From positions 157,797 to 221,796 of the forward strand of contig LFLB01000003.1 in the NCBI GenBank assembly GCA_001543005.1: DNA of 64,000 nt, read 5' to 3'. The position numbers and the translations under genes were made by a program. Of the stretch, positions 29,810 to 38,479 are shown in pieces (position 1 is the stretch's first letter; each line of letters begins with the position of its first letter). This stretch comes from Candidatus Spongiihabitans thiooxidans (GTDB lineage: Bacteria; Pseudomonadota; Gammaproteobacteria; Arenicellales; Poriferihabitantaceae). Under the pieces are notes generated by a model. That model ran no database searches and had not been told where the DNA came from. It saw only the letters and a program-made list of their open reading frames with translations.

Positions 29810-30427
29810 ATGACCATCGAAAAATCCATTTTATCAATACTTGCATGCCGTCCGCATTGCAGGTTGATGATCGCGACACTACTCGTCATCACCCTGGTCA
29901 TCGCCGGTTGCGCGTCACCACCGCCGAGGCGCCCCAACAATGCGTGCAAAATTTTCAAGGAAAGGCCCAGTTGGTACAAGCACACGCGCCACGCCGCGAA
30001 AAAGTGGCGGGCGGATGTGCCAGTACTACTCGCCATCATGCGTCATGAATCAGGGTTTGATGCCAACGCCAAGCCGAGGCGCAAACGTTTCCTCGGCATT
30101 CCGTTGAAGCGTCCATCGTCGGCGTTCGGTTACGCACAAGCGTTGGATGGCACCTGGCGCCTGTACAAGAAGAGCGCCGGCAGATTCCTGGCGCAACGCG
30201 ACCGCTTCTCCGATGCCATGGATTTCATCGGCTGGTATGTCGCGCAAACGCGCAAGCGGTTAAACATTCCCGCGCATGACGGTTATCGCAACTACCTCGC
30301 GTACCACGAGGGCTGGAGCGGATATGCGCGGGGAACGTACAAAAGAAAAAAATGGCTGGTATCGACGGCAAAACGAGTGGCGAATCGGGCCACCCAGTAC
30401 CGCACACAACTCAAGCGTTGCAGTTAA
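29810..30427 (+). CDS. lytic transglycosylase-like lipoprotein
   Basis: Outer-membrane lipoprotein candidate of 205 residues. A hydrophobic signal segment (MIATLLVITLVIAGC, lipobox VIAGC) starts at residue 20, so the true start may be the ATG at 29867 rather than 29810. The mature part has an SLT-type pattern: VLLAIMRHESGFD with the catalytic Glu, then AFGYAQALDGTWRLY and NYLAYHEGWSGYARGTY. It would cleave peptidoglycan glycan strands. The gene looks richer in G and C than its neighbours. It is divergent from dapA and monocistronic as far as can be seen. Confidence 0.85.
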   Translation: MTIEKSILSILACRPHCRLMIATLLVITLVIAGCASPPPRRPNNACKIFKERPSWYKHTRHAAKKWRADVPVLLAIMRHESGFDANAKPRRKRFLGIPLKRPSSAFGYAQALDGTWRLYKKSAGRFLAQRDRFSDAMDFIGWYVAQTRKRLNIPAHDGYRNYLAYHEGWSGYARGTYKRKKWLVSTAKRVANRATQYRTQLKRCS

Positions 30428-30514
30428 TCTCGAAAAAACCATGCCCAGATTGTCTCGCGATTACGCTAATCAGCAGAAAATTGCCGGCCTATAATCAGAC
30501 CTGTAATATGAATC

Positions 30515-31252
30515 ATGCCTAACAACAATCCGCTCAACATTGGTCTGCTGTTGTGCGACGATATTGACCCGTCGGCGCAGGCGCAATACGGCACTTATAC
30601 TCAGATGTTTCAGGACAGCATTGATCCATCTGGAAAAAGTGTTTGTTTGATTCCTATCCGTTGTTTTGAAGGGGAAGCCTTGCCGCAACCTGCGGAATAT
30701 GCCGGCTACATCATTACCGGTTCGCGTCATGGCGTTTACGAAGACCTGCCCTGGATTGGAGTGCTTCAGAAATTTATTCGGGAATGTTGGGAGCAGGAGA
30801 TAAAAGTTGTGGGTATTTGTTTTGGACACCAGCTTATTGCCCATTCTCTGGGCGGGAAAGCCGAGAAAGCTGAAGCGGGCTGGGGCTTTGGAATCCAAAG
30901 CGCCAAAATTATAGACAGGAAACCGTGGATGACGGATATAGAGAGTCTAAATGATGACCGCTACAATCTTATTGTTATTCACCAGGATCAAGTGGTCGAT
31001 GTTCCGCCACAATTCAAGACCATCGCCGAAAACGATTTCTGCCCAAACAGCATGATAGTGGCGGACAACAAAATGCTCGGCATTCAAGGTCACCCGGAGT
31101 TTAATAAAGATTTTTGCCGATGGAGAGCCGAATTACGAAAAGAAATGATTGGCGTGGAAGTTTATCAAGCAACCTTACATTCGCTGGCAGAAAAGGAAGC
31201 CCACTCGAAAACCGTGTTCAACTGGGTCAATAATTTTTTACATCAGCCCTGA
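30515..31252 (+). CDS. class I glutamine amidotransferase family protein
   Basis: Stand-alone GATase domain of 245 residues, annotated in relatives as GMP synthase-like amidotransferase. The catalytic triad is visible: Cys in VVGICFGHQLIAHSLGG, and His and Glu in MLGIQGHPEFNKDF. YAGYIITGSRHGVYEDLPWI near residue 65 is typical of this subgroup. There is no synthetase domain, so it acts alone as a hydrolase of gamma-glutamyl or similar bonds, or with an unknown partner. It is the last intact gene before the mobile-element island. Confidence 0.9.
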   Translation: MPNNNPLNIGLLLCDDIDPSAQAQYGTYTQMFQDSIDPSGKSVCLIPIRCFEGEALPQPAEYAGYIITGSRHGVYEDLPWIGVLQKFIRECWEQEIKVVGICFGHQLIAHSLGGKAEKAEAGWGFGIQSAKIIDRKPWMTDIESLNDDRYNLIVIHQDQVVDVPPQFKTIAENDFCPNSMIVADNKMLGIQGHPEFNKDFCRWRAELRKEMIGVEVYQATLHSLAEKEAHSKTVFNWVNNFLHQP

Positions 31253-31355
31253 GTGCAACTAACCGCCGCCTCGGTCACTGCATGACCCGGTGATTCGGCA
31301 ATCAACGATCAATTATTCAGAACCCATCGTAACATAGGGCGCGGTGGCAACTTAT

Positions 31356-31696
31356 TGTATGGGGCCACCACATATTGCACTGTTTATTGTTTTCAATGAT
31401 AACCTGAACCGGTGTTTTCAGTCCAAGCCCTTTATGCGGTCGAATGGTGTTGTATTTGACCAGCCAATCGGCCCGTTTTTGGTTGAACAAATCGAGATCG
31501 TCAAACAGATGATTTTCGTGATAATCCACAAACTGCTCCTGTAGGGTGCGGTTGAAGTGCTCGCAATGCGCGTTCATCTTCGGCGTTTTCGGATAAGTCC
31601 ATAGATGCGTGATGTCGCTGTCCTTGAGCCGTTGATCGAAACTGCCCCTGAACTCGCCGCTGCTGTCGGTGACCACTTGTTGGAGGGCGAATGGCG
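31356..31696 (-). mobile_element. truncated IS481-family copy (3' end only)
   Basis: From the terminal TGTATGG at 31356 the sequence is nearly identical to the 3' third of the element at 33988-34923, up to about 31696, where homology stops inside CGCCATTCGCC. It encodes the C-terminal part of the integrase core (CEHFNRTLQEQFVDYH, YNTIRPHKGLG) and lacks the N-terminal helix-turn-helix and the first catalytic Asp. The reading frame runs into the flanking DNA for its stop, as in the longer copy. Non-functional. Confidence 0.85.
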
Positions 31697-31935
31697 AGGA
31701 ATGCCGCCGCTGGGTTTTCATCGGCAGCGGCTATTTCGCCGAGCCCTTCCACGGCATAGCGGCGGTTTTTTCCATCAACATTGATTGGACCTACCGGAAA
31801 AATATTCATGCGCCCAACAAAATCGGCGACAAAGCGGTTTTGCGGCACTTCGTATAAATTGCGCGGCGTGTCCAGTTGGCGGATACGCCCGTGCTCCATG
31901 ACCGCCACACGCTCGGCCATGGAAAGCACTTCGTC
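31686..31935 (-). pseudogene. fragment of a PotA-type ABC transporter ATPase
   Basis: A stretch of about 83 codons reads DEVLSMAERVAVMEHGRIRQ, LDTPRNLYEVPQNRFVADFVG and ends in FLAIRP. This is the H-loop-distal part of a spermidine/putrescine-type ATPase plus the start of its TOBE domain. The Walker A, signature and Walker B motifs are absent. Both ends are abrupt: on one side it joins the IS481 copy through about 11 shared bases, on the other it joins a DNA ligase fragment. Confidence 0.75.
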
Positions 31936-32237
31936 CACAACTCGCCACCGAGCGCAAACGGCGGAAAATCCCGGACAAACCATTGCGGCGCATGCAACGC
32001 GTTGCCGCCCCGGCTAAGCAGTCGCTCGCCATCCCACACTCCCCGCACCCCATCGAGTTTCTCGCTCATCACCCAGCCCGCCACATCCTGCGAGCCGTCA
32101 TAGGTTTTGAGCAGGAATAAATCGGGTTGTTGGGCATAAACCGCTTGCGACAGCAACAACCATACGGCAAGCAGCGTAACCGACGATGTTTTTCGGATGA
32201 ACAAGCGTTGACTATAACCGATACGGGCGGCGGGCAT
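31936..32237 (-). pseudogene. 5' fragment of an exported ATP-dependent DNA ligase (LigE type)
   Basis: Starts at an ATG with a signal peptide (VTLLAVWLLLSQAVYA), then QPDLFLLKTYDG and the ligase motif I in MSEKLDGVRGVWDGERL, with the AMP-accepting Lys, followed by FALGGELW. About 100 codons are left; the frame then breaks into the potA fragment. Periplasmic ligases of this type (Lig E) occur in some gamma- and betaproteobacteria. Here only the start remains, so there is no activity. Confidence 0.75.
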
Positions 32238-32290
32238 GACGAAAAAATGCGGCCAAAAGACCGCCGCTGTGGTACTGGGGCAAAAGACCG

Positions 32291-32998
32291 CTACAAACCA
32301 GTCGCGTCTTTGGCATTATTGGCTTGATTTCGTTGTTCCGGGTCTGGTTTTTCGCTCACCGCATCTAATACCGCAGCCATACTGGCTAGCGCGTTTGCCA
32401 TCCCAGCGCAATCAAGTTTGGTTCCCTGCCGTATGAGTTGCCAGCAGAAGTCTGAAATAGTCATTCCCTTATCATCTTCGTTGTTGCGTACATATGCCCA
32501 CGACCAGCCGCACTTAGCGATGGCAAGTTGGGAATCAAAATCTAATGGCAACACCATGGCGATTTCGGAATTGCATCTAACGCCCGCAAATTTTTGCAGT
32601 GCTTCGCGCATTGACATATCGCCTTTTGCCACTGCTGAGGCTACTTTGTTGCATTCGTCCTTACTCAACTTGTCTTCGCTGGTGATGACATATGCGAGTA
32701 GCCATTGGTCGTCTTCGCTTGCAATTTTGGCGATTTGCGCACAATGGCCAATCTTAATTTTTCCACTATCAACTTGCCAGCGAATGCCTTTTGGCAAACT
32801 GTTGATGACACGGCGGCTCCGCAAAAAATCTGTAGAAACCTTTTCACCCTGCGATTGCTCTATCGCGTTTGCAATGTTCTGGTAGTTATGGTGCTTTGCA
32901 TACAAACAATCCACCGCCGCGGCAACTTCAGAAACTAACTTATTCTGGCGCGTGGCGATGATTTGCAGAGCTTGCTGTTGGTCCATTAAATCACTCAT
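32291..32998 (-). CDS. hypothetical protein with ParB/KorB-like helix-turn-helix, partner of the ParB-like gene
   Basis: A 235-residue soluble protein whose start overlaps the end of the ParB-like gene upstream by 8 bases, so the two are translationally coupled. The middle (about residues 55-95: VSTDFLRSRRVINSLPKGIR, KIKIGHCAQIAKI) resembles the helix-turn-helix and following helix of ParB proteins (pattern 'R.. LP..I...V..GKI..GHA..L'). There is no ParB N-terminal nuclease/CTPase box. The C-terminal half matches nothing I know. I infer a DNA-binding accessory protein of a plasmid- or island-borne maintenance module. Confidence 0.6.
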   Translation of the reverse strand: MSDLMDQQQALQIIATRQNKLVSEVAAAVDCLYAKHHNYQNIANAIEQSQGEKVSTDFLRSRRVINSLPKGIRWQVDSGKIKIGHCAQIAKIASEDDQWLLAYVITSEDKLSKDECNKVASAVAKGDMSMREALQKFAGVRCNSEIAMVLPLDFDSQLAIAKCGWSWAYVRNNEDDKGMTISDFCWQLIRQGTKLDCAGMANALASMAAVLDAVSEKPDPEQRNQANNAKDATGL

Positions 32999-33845
32999 TG
33001 ATGGCTTTCCTGATCATGCTGTTGATAATAGCGACATTGCCAGTTATCCCGTGCTCTTCGCCCCATTTTTCCATGCGGGCGAGACGCTCTTGCGGGATTT
33101 CAATCCTGTAAGATGCGGTTCCCACCCTTCGGGTGAAGTCGTTGGTTAATTCCTCGATGGACGTGTTATGTTTCGCACCATTCAAAGCCTGCAGGGCATG
33201 TGTGCGTTGGTTTCTATCCACATCAAGAAACCAGTTGGCGCGCTCAGCCATTTGTTTTTCCATATCATCTTTTTCCTCATCCGTGCGCGTTAAGCGAAAG
33301 GTAGAATTTGCGATAGCATCGGCGGCACCCGAAGGCAAAATCCTCTCATCTACCATTTTCCTCACTTCGGCAGGCAAACGCAAAATCCTGGCATATTTTC
33401 GAGCCGTTTGCACTTCAATATTGAGAAAATCCGCCGCCTTTTTCATGGCTTCATCACCAGTGAACCCATTTCCTTCATGGCGCTTGTAAATTTTGGTTAC
33501 CCAGTGTGCTTTGTCGCTGAGTGATAATTCTCCTTGCGCCTCGTTTTCGCCCCAAGAACGCTGAATGGCAGCATCATCATCAAGGTCCTCGACAATGGCA
33601 GGGATCTTGTCCAGCCCGAGCGACAAACACGCCTTGAATCTGCACTGTCCAGCGACATGCTCATACTGATAACCGCTTCCTGGGTTTGGGTGTGGGCGGA
33701 TAACAATCGGATGTTCGGGCCAAAACCCATGTTTTGCGATGGAACTTTTGACTTTTTCAACGTTTGCTTCCACGCCTTTGATGCGGACGTTGACGCTGCT
33801 TTCCAGATCAATTTGCTTGACTTTGACTTGCTTTACTTCGCTCAT
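32991..33845 (-). CDS. ParB-like partition protein
   Basis: 284 residues. The N-terminal ParB domain is seen from KVKQIDLESSVNVRIKG through KHGFWPEHPIVIRPHP to EHVAGQCRFKACLSLGLDKI, where GQCRFKA stands in place of the canonical GERRxRA box. A helix-turn-helix follows (ADFLNIEVQTARKYARILRL, then EVRKMVDERILPSGAADAI). The C-terminal end (RIEIPQERLARMEKWGEEHG) may be a dimerisation segment. GGAG sits before the ATG. No ParA ATPase is found nearby, so a classical partition system is unlikely; it may regulate or stabilise a mobile element. Flanked by mobile-element debris on both sides. Confidence 0.75.
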   Translation of the reverse strand: MSEVKQVKVKQIDLESSVNVRIKGVEANVEKVKSSIAKHGFWPEHPIVIRPHPNPGSGYQYEHVAGQCRFKACLSLGLDKIPAIVEDLDDDAAIQRSWGENEAQGELSLSDKAHWVTKIYKRHEGNGFTGDEAMKKAADFLNIEVQTARKYARILRLPAEVRKMVDERILPSGAADAIANSTFRLTRTDEEKDDMEKQMAERANWFLDVDRNQRTHALQALNGAKHNTSIEELTNDFTRRVGTASYRIEIPQERLARMEKWGEEHGITGNVAIINSMIRKAINE

Positions 33846-33894
33846 GATGAAGTTTCTCCGTGTATTAGTTAAAAATTTGTGGCGGCTGGGGATT

Positions 33895-33987
33895 TGTCCG
33901 GGTTCACCACATATGAGACAAAATCAGGCAGCCAGGGTGAGGGTGAGTTACTGATAGTATACCATCGGCGTCATTAAATCCAAACTA
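33895..33987 (-). repeat. second, partial copy of the MITE-like element
   Basis: On the minus strand this matches 4576-4668 of the first copy closely, including the terminal TGTCCGGGTTCACC and the inner GATTTTGTCTCAT. It stops where the IS481 element begins at 33988, and no clear continuation is found after the IS. Confidence 0.7.
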
Positions 33988-34877
33988 TGTATGGGTCCAC
34001 CACATATTGCACTGTTTATTGTTTTCAATGATAACCTGAACCGGTGTTTTCAGTCCAAGCCCTTTATGCGGTCGAATGGTGTTGTATTTGACCAGCCAAT
34101 CGGCCCGTTTTTGGTTGAACAAATCGAGATCGTCAAACAGATGATTTTCGTGATAATCCACAAACTGCTCCTGTAGGGTGCGGTTGAAGTGCTCGCAATG
34201 CGCGTTCATCTTCGGCGTTTTCGGATAAGTCCATAGATGCGTGATGTCGCTGTCCTTGAGCCGTTGATCGAAACTGCCCCTGAACTCGCCGCCGCTGTCG
34301 GCAGCCACTTGTTGGAGGGCGAATGGCGTGAGTTTGATGCAACGCTCCAGGAACATCGCCGCCGCCCGGCTGTTGAGGCGCGGCACCGCCAATGCCAGGG
34401 CATAATCGCTGACTTCGTCAATATCAGTGAGGATATATCGCTTCACGCCGCCCATCCTTCTGTCGATCGCGTCCAAGCCGACGCACTCGCCGAGCTGTTG
34501 CGGTCGATAGCCCTTGGGACGGCGTTGAACGCGCCGGCGGCGGTAGACCTTGGGCTTGCCGTTGGGGGTCAAGGCCGGCTTTGAGCCGCGCATCTTGTCC
34601 GCAGCGTCGCCAATCAGCCATCCGATGGCGGCGCCTTGGCGTGAGAGCAAAGCCCAATCAAGCCGCGCTCGCGCCAACGCCGGCACCTTGAATACAGCGT
34701 GCGCCGGCATTTCCCCGAGCGCTCCAGAGCCGCTTCCAGCCCCAGCCCATGTCGATCCCAGAATTCAAGCGTCCTGAGGCACTGTGTTGCGATGTCATCG
34801 TTCATGGCTAAGGTTAGCGCATATCCGCCGACCCGATAAAACCCTTTGATGCCATAACCGATATGCTGATATTGCAT
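33985..34877 (-). pseudogene. IS481-family transposase, broken by an internal deletion
   Basis: The 5' part (34877 to 34614, 87 codons) holds the helix-turn-helix: TLEFWDRHGLGLEAALERSG and RRTLYSRCRRWRERGL. The 3' part (34710 to 33985) is in another frame and holds the integrase core: LGECVGLDAIDR with the first catalytic Asp, VAADSGGEFRGSFDQ with the second, and AHCEHFNRTLQEQF with the third acidic residue, ending NTIRPHKGLG. The stretch that normally links the domains is missing, so an out-of-frame deletion near 34620-34640 separates them. The TAG stop (33985-33987 on the plus strand as CTA) lies in the flanking DNA, not in the element. Confidence 0.8.
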
Positions 34878-34923
34878 TGCTTTTACCCCCTGTCGTCGTG
34901 CAATATGTTTCTGAACCTATACA
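33988..34923 (-). mobile_element. IS481-family insertion sequence, 936 bp, internally deleted
   Basis: The ends are inverted repeats: TGTATGGGTCCA...ACATATTGCAC at 33988 and its imperfect complement ending CCTATACA at 34923. A CTA flanks each side (33985-33987 and 34922-34925 region), which fits the CTA(G) target preference known for IS481. It lies inside the MITE-like repeat. A truncated copy in the same orientation is at 31356-31696. Confidence 0.85.
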
Positions 34924-35085
34924 CTATGGCGTTGATGACATGTTGTTCGTTGTTTAATAAAAATTGTTGACCGCTACAATAGATAAAAACGATTGCTCGG
35001 GACAATTTTATTTAATTTTTCTTGTTGCCAGTCTTAATCTTGTACAATCGCAATACTGCTATCGAATTAGAATCGGGTGACGACT

Positions 35086-35877
35086 ATGATTGTTAAACAA
35101 ATCTGGACCGGTAACGCTTATCGCAATTTCAACTATTTAATTGCCTGTCCTGAAACCGGCGAAGCCCTGGCCATTGATCCACTGGATCATAAAAAGTGTT
35201 TGGATTATGCCAACACGAAAGACTGGGACATCACCCAGATCGTAAATACCCACGAACACGGCGACCATACCGGCGGCAACCAAAAAGTCGTTGCCGCCAC
35301 CGGCGCGAAAGTCCTGGCTCACCACGGCGCCGGTTCATTGATACCCGAAATGACTGACGGCCTAAACGCAGGCGATGTTGTCAAGGTCGGAAATAGCGTG
35401 GAACTTGAAGTCCTTGACACCCCCGGGCACACCATGAACCATGTTTGTCTGCTATCGAGAACCGACCACCCGGCGTTATTTTGTGGCGACACATTGTTTA
35501 ATGCGGGTGCCGGTAATTGCCACAATGGCGGCCATCCAAAAGAGTTGTACCAAACCTTTGTTAATCAGTTAATACCATTGACCGAGAATACGTTGATTTA
35601 TCCGGGGCATGATTATCTACACAATAATCTCGAATTTACCCTGGACAGAGAGCCTGGAAACACGGCGGCTAAGGCATTACTTGAACAATCAATGAATCAG
35701 GACCCAGCCAATGCCTTGGTCACAACAATGGCTCAGGAAAAAGAGTTAAACACCTTTTTTCGACTGCAAAATCCTGAGGTTATTGAACAACTTCGGTTGA
35801 AATTTCCAGACATCGGCGACAACCCCGACCCGCAAACTGTTTTTGTGAAGCTAAGAGAATTGAGAAATAGCTGGTAG
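35086..35877 (+). CDS. hydroxyacylglutathione hydrolase-like metallo-beta-lactamase fold protein
   Basis: Glyoxalase II-type enzyme of about 263 residues; it would hydrolyse S-D-lactoylglutathione or a related thioester. I prefer the ATG at 35086 over the GTG at 35077. The metal-binding signature THEHGDHTGGN is at about residue 55, followed by a third His in DTPGHTMNHVCL, an Asp in LFCGDTLFNAGAGNC and the last His in IYPGHDYLHNNLEF. The C-terminal domain (FFRLQNPEVIEQLRLKFP, KLRELRNSW) is that of GloB proteins. The gene stands alone between the island and the dut-coaBC operon. Substrate not proven. Confidence 0.9.
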   Translation: MIVKQIWTGNAYRNFNYLIACPETGEALAIDPLDHKKCLDYANTKDWDITQIVNTHEHGDHTGGNQKVVAATGAKVLAHHGAGSLIPEMTDGLNAGDVVKVGNSVELEVLDTPGHTMNHVCLLSRTDHPALFCGDTLFNAGAGNCHNGGHPKELYQTFVNQLIPLTENTLIYPGHDYLHNNLEFTLDREPGNTAAKALLEQSMNQDPANALVTTMAQEKELNTFFRLQNPEVIEQLRLKFPDIGDNPDPQTVFVKLRELRNSW

Positions 35878-35961
35878 CTAAAAAGAAACCCTCGATATTC
35901 ATGGGGGATCATGGGGCGCGATGCTTTGCGCACCTGCAATGTTTCGAGATAATTCGGCGCG

Positions 35962-36420
35962 TTAATTCTCGCCAGTAGAGCCAAATCCACCAGCGGCACG
36001 ATCGGACTGTTCGAACGATTCCACAACGTTAAACTCCGCCTGCACTACCGATACCAATACCATCTGAGCAATTCTATCCCCCGGATTGATAGTGAACGGG
36101 GAACGACTTCGATTCCAGCAAGACACAAATAATTGGCCCTGATAGTCGGAATCAATCAAGCCAGTCAGATTGCCCAATACGATGCCGTGCTTATGCCCCA
36201 TGCCGGAGCGGGGAATTAATACCGCCGCCAGTCCAGGATCAGCAATATGGATTGCGATGCCAGTGGGGATTAATTCTGTTTGTCCCGGCCGCAGTTGCAA
36301 AGATTGCGCGACACACGCGCACAAATCCAGCCCCGCAGAACCGGAAGTGGCGTATTGCGGAAGTCCAAATTCACCCGCTATGCGCGCATCAAGGATTTTT
36401 AGATTGATCTTTGCCTTCAT
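35962..36420 (-). CDS. dut: deoxyuridine 5'-triphosphate nucleotidohydrolase
   Basis: Hydrolyses dUTP to dUMP and PPi. The 152-residue trimeric dUTPase shows its motifs in order: SAGLDLCA (1), [15 protein letters not shown] (2), [13 protein letters not shown] (3, uracil binding), [10 protein letters not shown] (4) and AAGGFGSTG (5, flexible P-loop-like tail). The start overlaps the end of coaBC by 32 bases, the classic gammaproteobacterial arrangement. Confidence 0.97.
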   Translation of the reverse strand: MKAKINLKILDARIAGEFGLPQYATSGSAGLDLCACVAQSLQLRPGQTELIPTGIAIHIADPGLAAVLIPRSGMGHKHGIVLGNLTGLIDSDYQGQLFVSCWNRSRSPFTINPGDRIAQMVLVSVVQAEFNVVESFEQSDRAAGGFGSTGEN

Positions 36421-37654
36421 TTTTTGATTTTTGATTTTTTAAGTATTGCTTACAAATATGTTCAATGATCTGGATTGCCAATCTATATTTGTCGGTGCGC
36501 TCAAGAATGATTTCACCGATGACTTCACCCTGTTTATGAATTATTGTTACCGCATTGCTATCATTTCCAAAAGCACTCTCTTGCCCCGACACATCGTTAG
36601 CGACAATCATGTCAACGTTTTTCGCTTTAAGTTTTTTCCGCGAATTTTCGATCAGATTTTCGGTTTCTGCAGCAAAGCCAACTGTGAACAGTTTGGGCTC
36701 GCTCTTGGCTACCGCGGATAAAATATCCGGGGTTTTCACCAGCGTAATAACCATTTCGTCATTATCCTTTTTTATCTTTTGATCGGCCACTTTGACTGGC
36801 CGATAATCAGCCACTGCCGCGACCCCAATAAAAATATCGCAATCATCAATTTGACCCATAACCGCTTCCTGCATTTGTTTCGCTGATTGCACATCAATTT
36901 TTTCAATGCCAACTGGCGCACAAATGCTCACCGGGCCGCAAACAATCACCACCGTTGCGCCAAAATCTTTGGCGGCATCGGCAACCGCAAACCCCATTTT
37001 TCCCGAACTGCGGTTGGTGATTCCCCGCACCGGGTCGATGGCTTCCCAGGTTGGTCCCGCCGTAACCAGCACTGTTTTGCCCGCAAGCAGTTGTGGAATG
37101 CCATCGCCTAAAAGCTGCTGAGCGATATCCTCGGGTTCGGTCATTCTTCCCAGTCCGGTTTCTCCACAGGCTTGATCCCCTTCCCCGGGGCCAATAATCG
37201 TTATCCCGCGACCCTGCAAAACCTCAATATTTTCCCGGGTTGCCTGGTGCTGCCACATCTGTTGATTCATCGCCGGTGCAATGACCAAATCCGCCTCACT
37301 GGCTAACACCAAAGTGGACAACAAATCATCCGCTTCGCCGTGCGCCGCTTTCGCCATGAAATTTGCCGTAGCCGGCGCCACAACGATCATTTCGGCCCAG
37401 CGCGCCAATTCGATATGACCCATCCCTGATTCAGCTTCGGCATCGAGTGCATGTTGGAAAACAGGATGGCCGCTTACCGCTTGCAGCGTCAATGGCGCGA
37501 TAAATTCTTTGGCTGCGTCTGTCATTACTACTCGGACATCCGCGCCTCGCTCCATTAATCGGCGTACCAAGTCGGGCGATTTATAGGCCGCGATTCCGCC
37601 AGTTACACCCACCAAAATTCGCTTGTTTTTATGGATTGTCTTACAGTCGATCAT
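36389..37654 (-). CDS. coaBC: phosphopantothenoylcysteine decarboxylase/synthetase
   Basis: Bifunctional coenzyme A enzyme of about 421 residues from the ATG at 37654. A longer frame to 37825 is only open by chance: it overlaps radC on the other strand and contains a repeat, and the family starts near [14 protein letters not shown]. The N-terminal CoaC flavoprotein has the conserved active His in [20 protein letters not shown] and the [16 protein letters not shown] stretch. The C-terminal CoaB part has [33 protein letters not shown] and [14 protein letters not shown]. Divergent from radC, upstream of dut. Confidence 0.95.
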   Translation of the reverse strand: MIDCKTIHKNKRILVGVTGGIAAYKSPDLVRRLMERGADVRVVMTDAAKEFIAPLTLQAVSGHPVFQHALDAEAESGMGHIELARWAEMIVVAPATANFMAKAAHGEADDLLSTLVLASEADLVIAPAMNQQMWQHQATRENIEVLQGRGITIIGPGEGDQACGETGLGRMTEPEDIAQQLLGDGIPQLLAGKTVLVTAGPTWEAIDPVRGITNRSSGKMGFAVADAAKDFGATVVIVCGPVSICAPVGIEKIDVQSAKQMQEAVMGQIDDCDIFIGVAAVADYRPVKVADQKIKKDNDEMVITLVKTPDILSAVAKSEPKLFTVGFAAETENLIENSRKKLKAKNVDMIVANDVSGQESAFGNDSNAVTIIHKQGEVIGEIILERTDKYRLAIQIIEHICKQYLKNQKSKNEGKDQSKNP

Positions 37655-37702
37655 GGTGTAGAGTTTAACCCAATTAATGGAGATCGAGTACCCGAGACAT
37701 GA

Positions 37703-37730
37703 TAATGGAGATGTGGTAATGGAGATATGA
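37703..37730. repeat. 14-bp tandem repeat directly before radC
   Basis: TAATGGAGATGTGG and TAATGGAGATATGA are adjacent, with an extra TAATGGAGAT at 37675. The GGAGAT of the last unit may be the ribosome-binding site of the radC ATG at 37732. Confidence 0.8.
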
Positions 37731-37731
37731 C

Positions 37732-38406
37732 ATGGCAATAACGGAATGGCCAATGGCAGAACGGCCCAGAGAAAAACTGCTGCAACAGGGCGCGCAATCA
37801 CTATCCGACGCTGAACTGCTGGCAATATTTATTCGAACCGGTGTGCGTGGAAAAACTGCGGTTGATGTTGGCCGCGATTTAATCAATGAATTTGGCGGCC
37901 TGCGAAAAATTCTGACCGCTGATAAAAAAAGCATTTGTAGCGTATTGGGCTTTGGTCCCGCGAAATATGCATTACTCCAGGCCGCTCTGGAGCTTGGCAG
38001 GCGATTTTTGGATGAAAAGCTCAAACGCGGAGGCGCGCTAACCAATCCCAAACAGGTATCGGAATATCTTATTCATCGGTTACGCGATCAGCAGCGGGAG
38101 GTGTTCGCAATAATCTATCTCGACAATCGCCACCAGGTAATCGAATATGAAGAATTGTTTTATGGCACCCTTAACGGTGCCACGGTACACCCCCGTGAAG
38201 TGGTAAAAAGCGTCCTGTTCCATAACGCCGCCGCGGTCATCATCGCCCATAATCACCCTTCCGGAATCGCCGAACCCAGCCAAAGCGATACCGCAATAAC
38301 CCTAAAGCTGCAAGAAGCCTTGCAATTGATTGATGTCAAATTGCTGGATCATTTGGTCATCGGCGATGGCGAATTTGTGTCGCTCAGTGACCGCGGTTTA
38401 ATATAA
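37732..38406 (+). CDS. radC: RadC family protein
   Basis: JAB/MPN-domain protein of 224 residues. The N-terminal helix-hairpin-helix-like region ([14 protein letters not shown]) is followed by the JAMM metallo-centre: [23 protein letters not shown] and an upstream Glu. The family was once linked to DNA repair, but its true role is not settled; related proteins act in mobile elements. The start follows a 14-bp repeat that supplies a GGAG. Divergent from coaBC. Confidence 0.93.
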   Translation: MAITEWPMAERPREKLLQQGAQSLSDAELLAIFIRTGVRGKTAVDVGRDLINEFGGLRKILTADKKSICSVLGFGPAKYALLQAALELGRRFLDEKLKRGGALTNPKQVSEYLIHRLRDQQREVFAIIYLDNRHQVIEYEELFYGTLNGATVHPREVVKSVLFHNAAAVIIAHNHPSGIAEPSQSDTAITLKLQEALQLIDVKLLDHLVIGDGEFVSLSDRGLI

Positions 38407-38437
38407 TGAAATTCCTGGTTAACGCACGAATTAGAAA

Positions 38438-38479
38438 ATGAACACGAGACAATGAAAACAAGCCGATGAAAACAAGAGA
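38438..38479 (+). repeat. 14-bp tandem repeat (3 units) spanning the adenosyltransferase start
   Basis: ATGAACACGAGACA, ATGAAAACAAGCCG and ATGAAAACAAGAGA start at 38438, 38452 and 38466. Each unit begins with ATG; the third ATG is the start chosen for the gene. A 14-bp unit puts the three ATGs in different frames. Confidence 0.85.

Noticed and set aside
31356..34923. Composite transposon bounded by two IS481 copies
   Set aside because: The left copy is truncated and lacks one end, and the right copy has a deleted transposase, so no mobile unit can be defined.
37655..37825. 57-residue N-terminal extension of CoaBC
   Set aside because: It overlaps radC, contains the repeat before radC and has no family similarity; the ATG at 37654 fits the family start.
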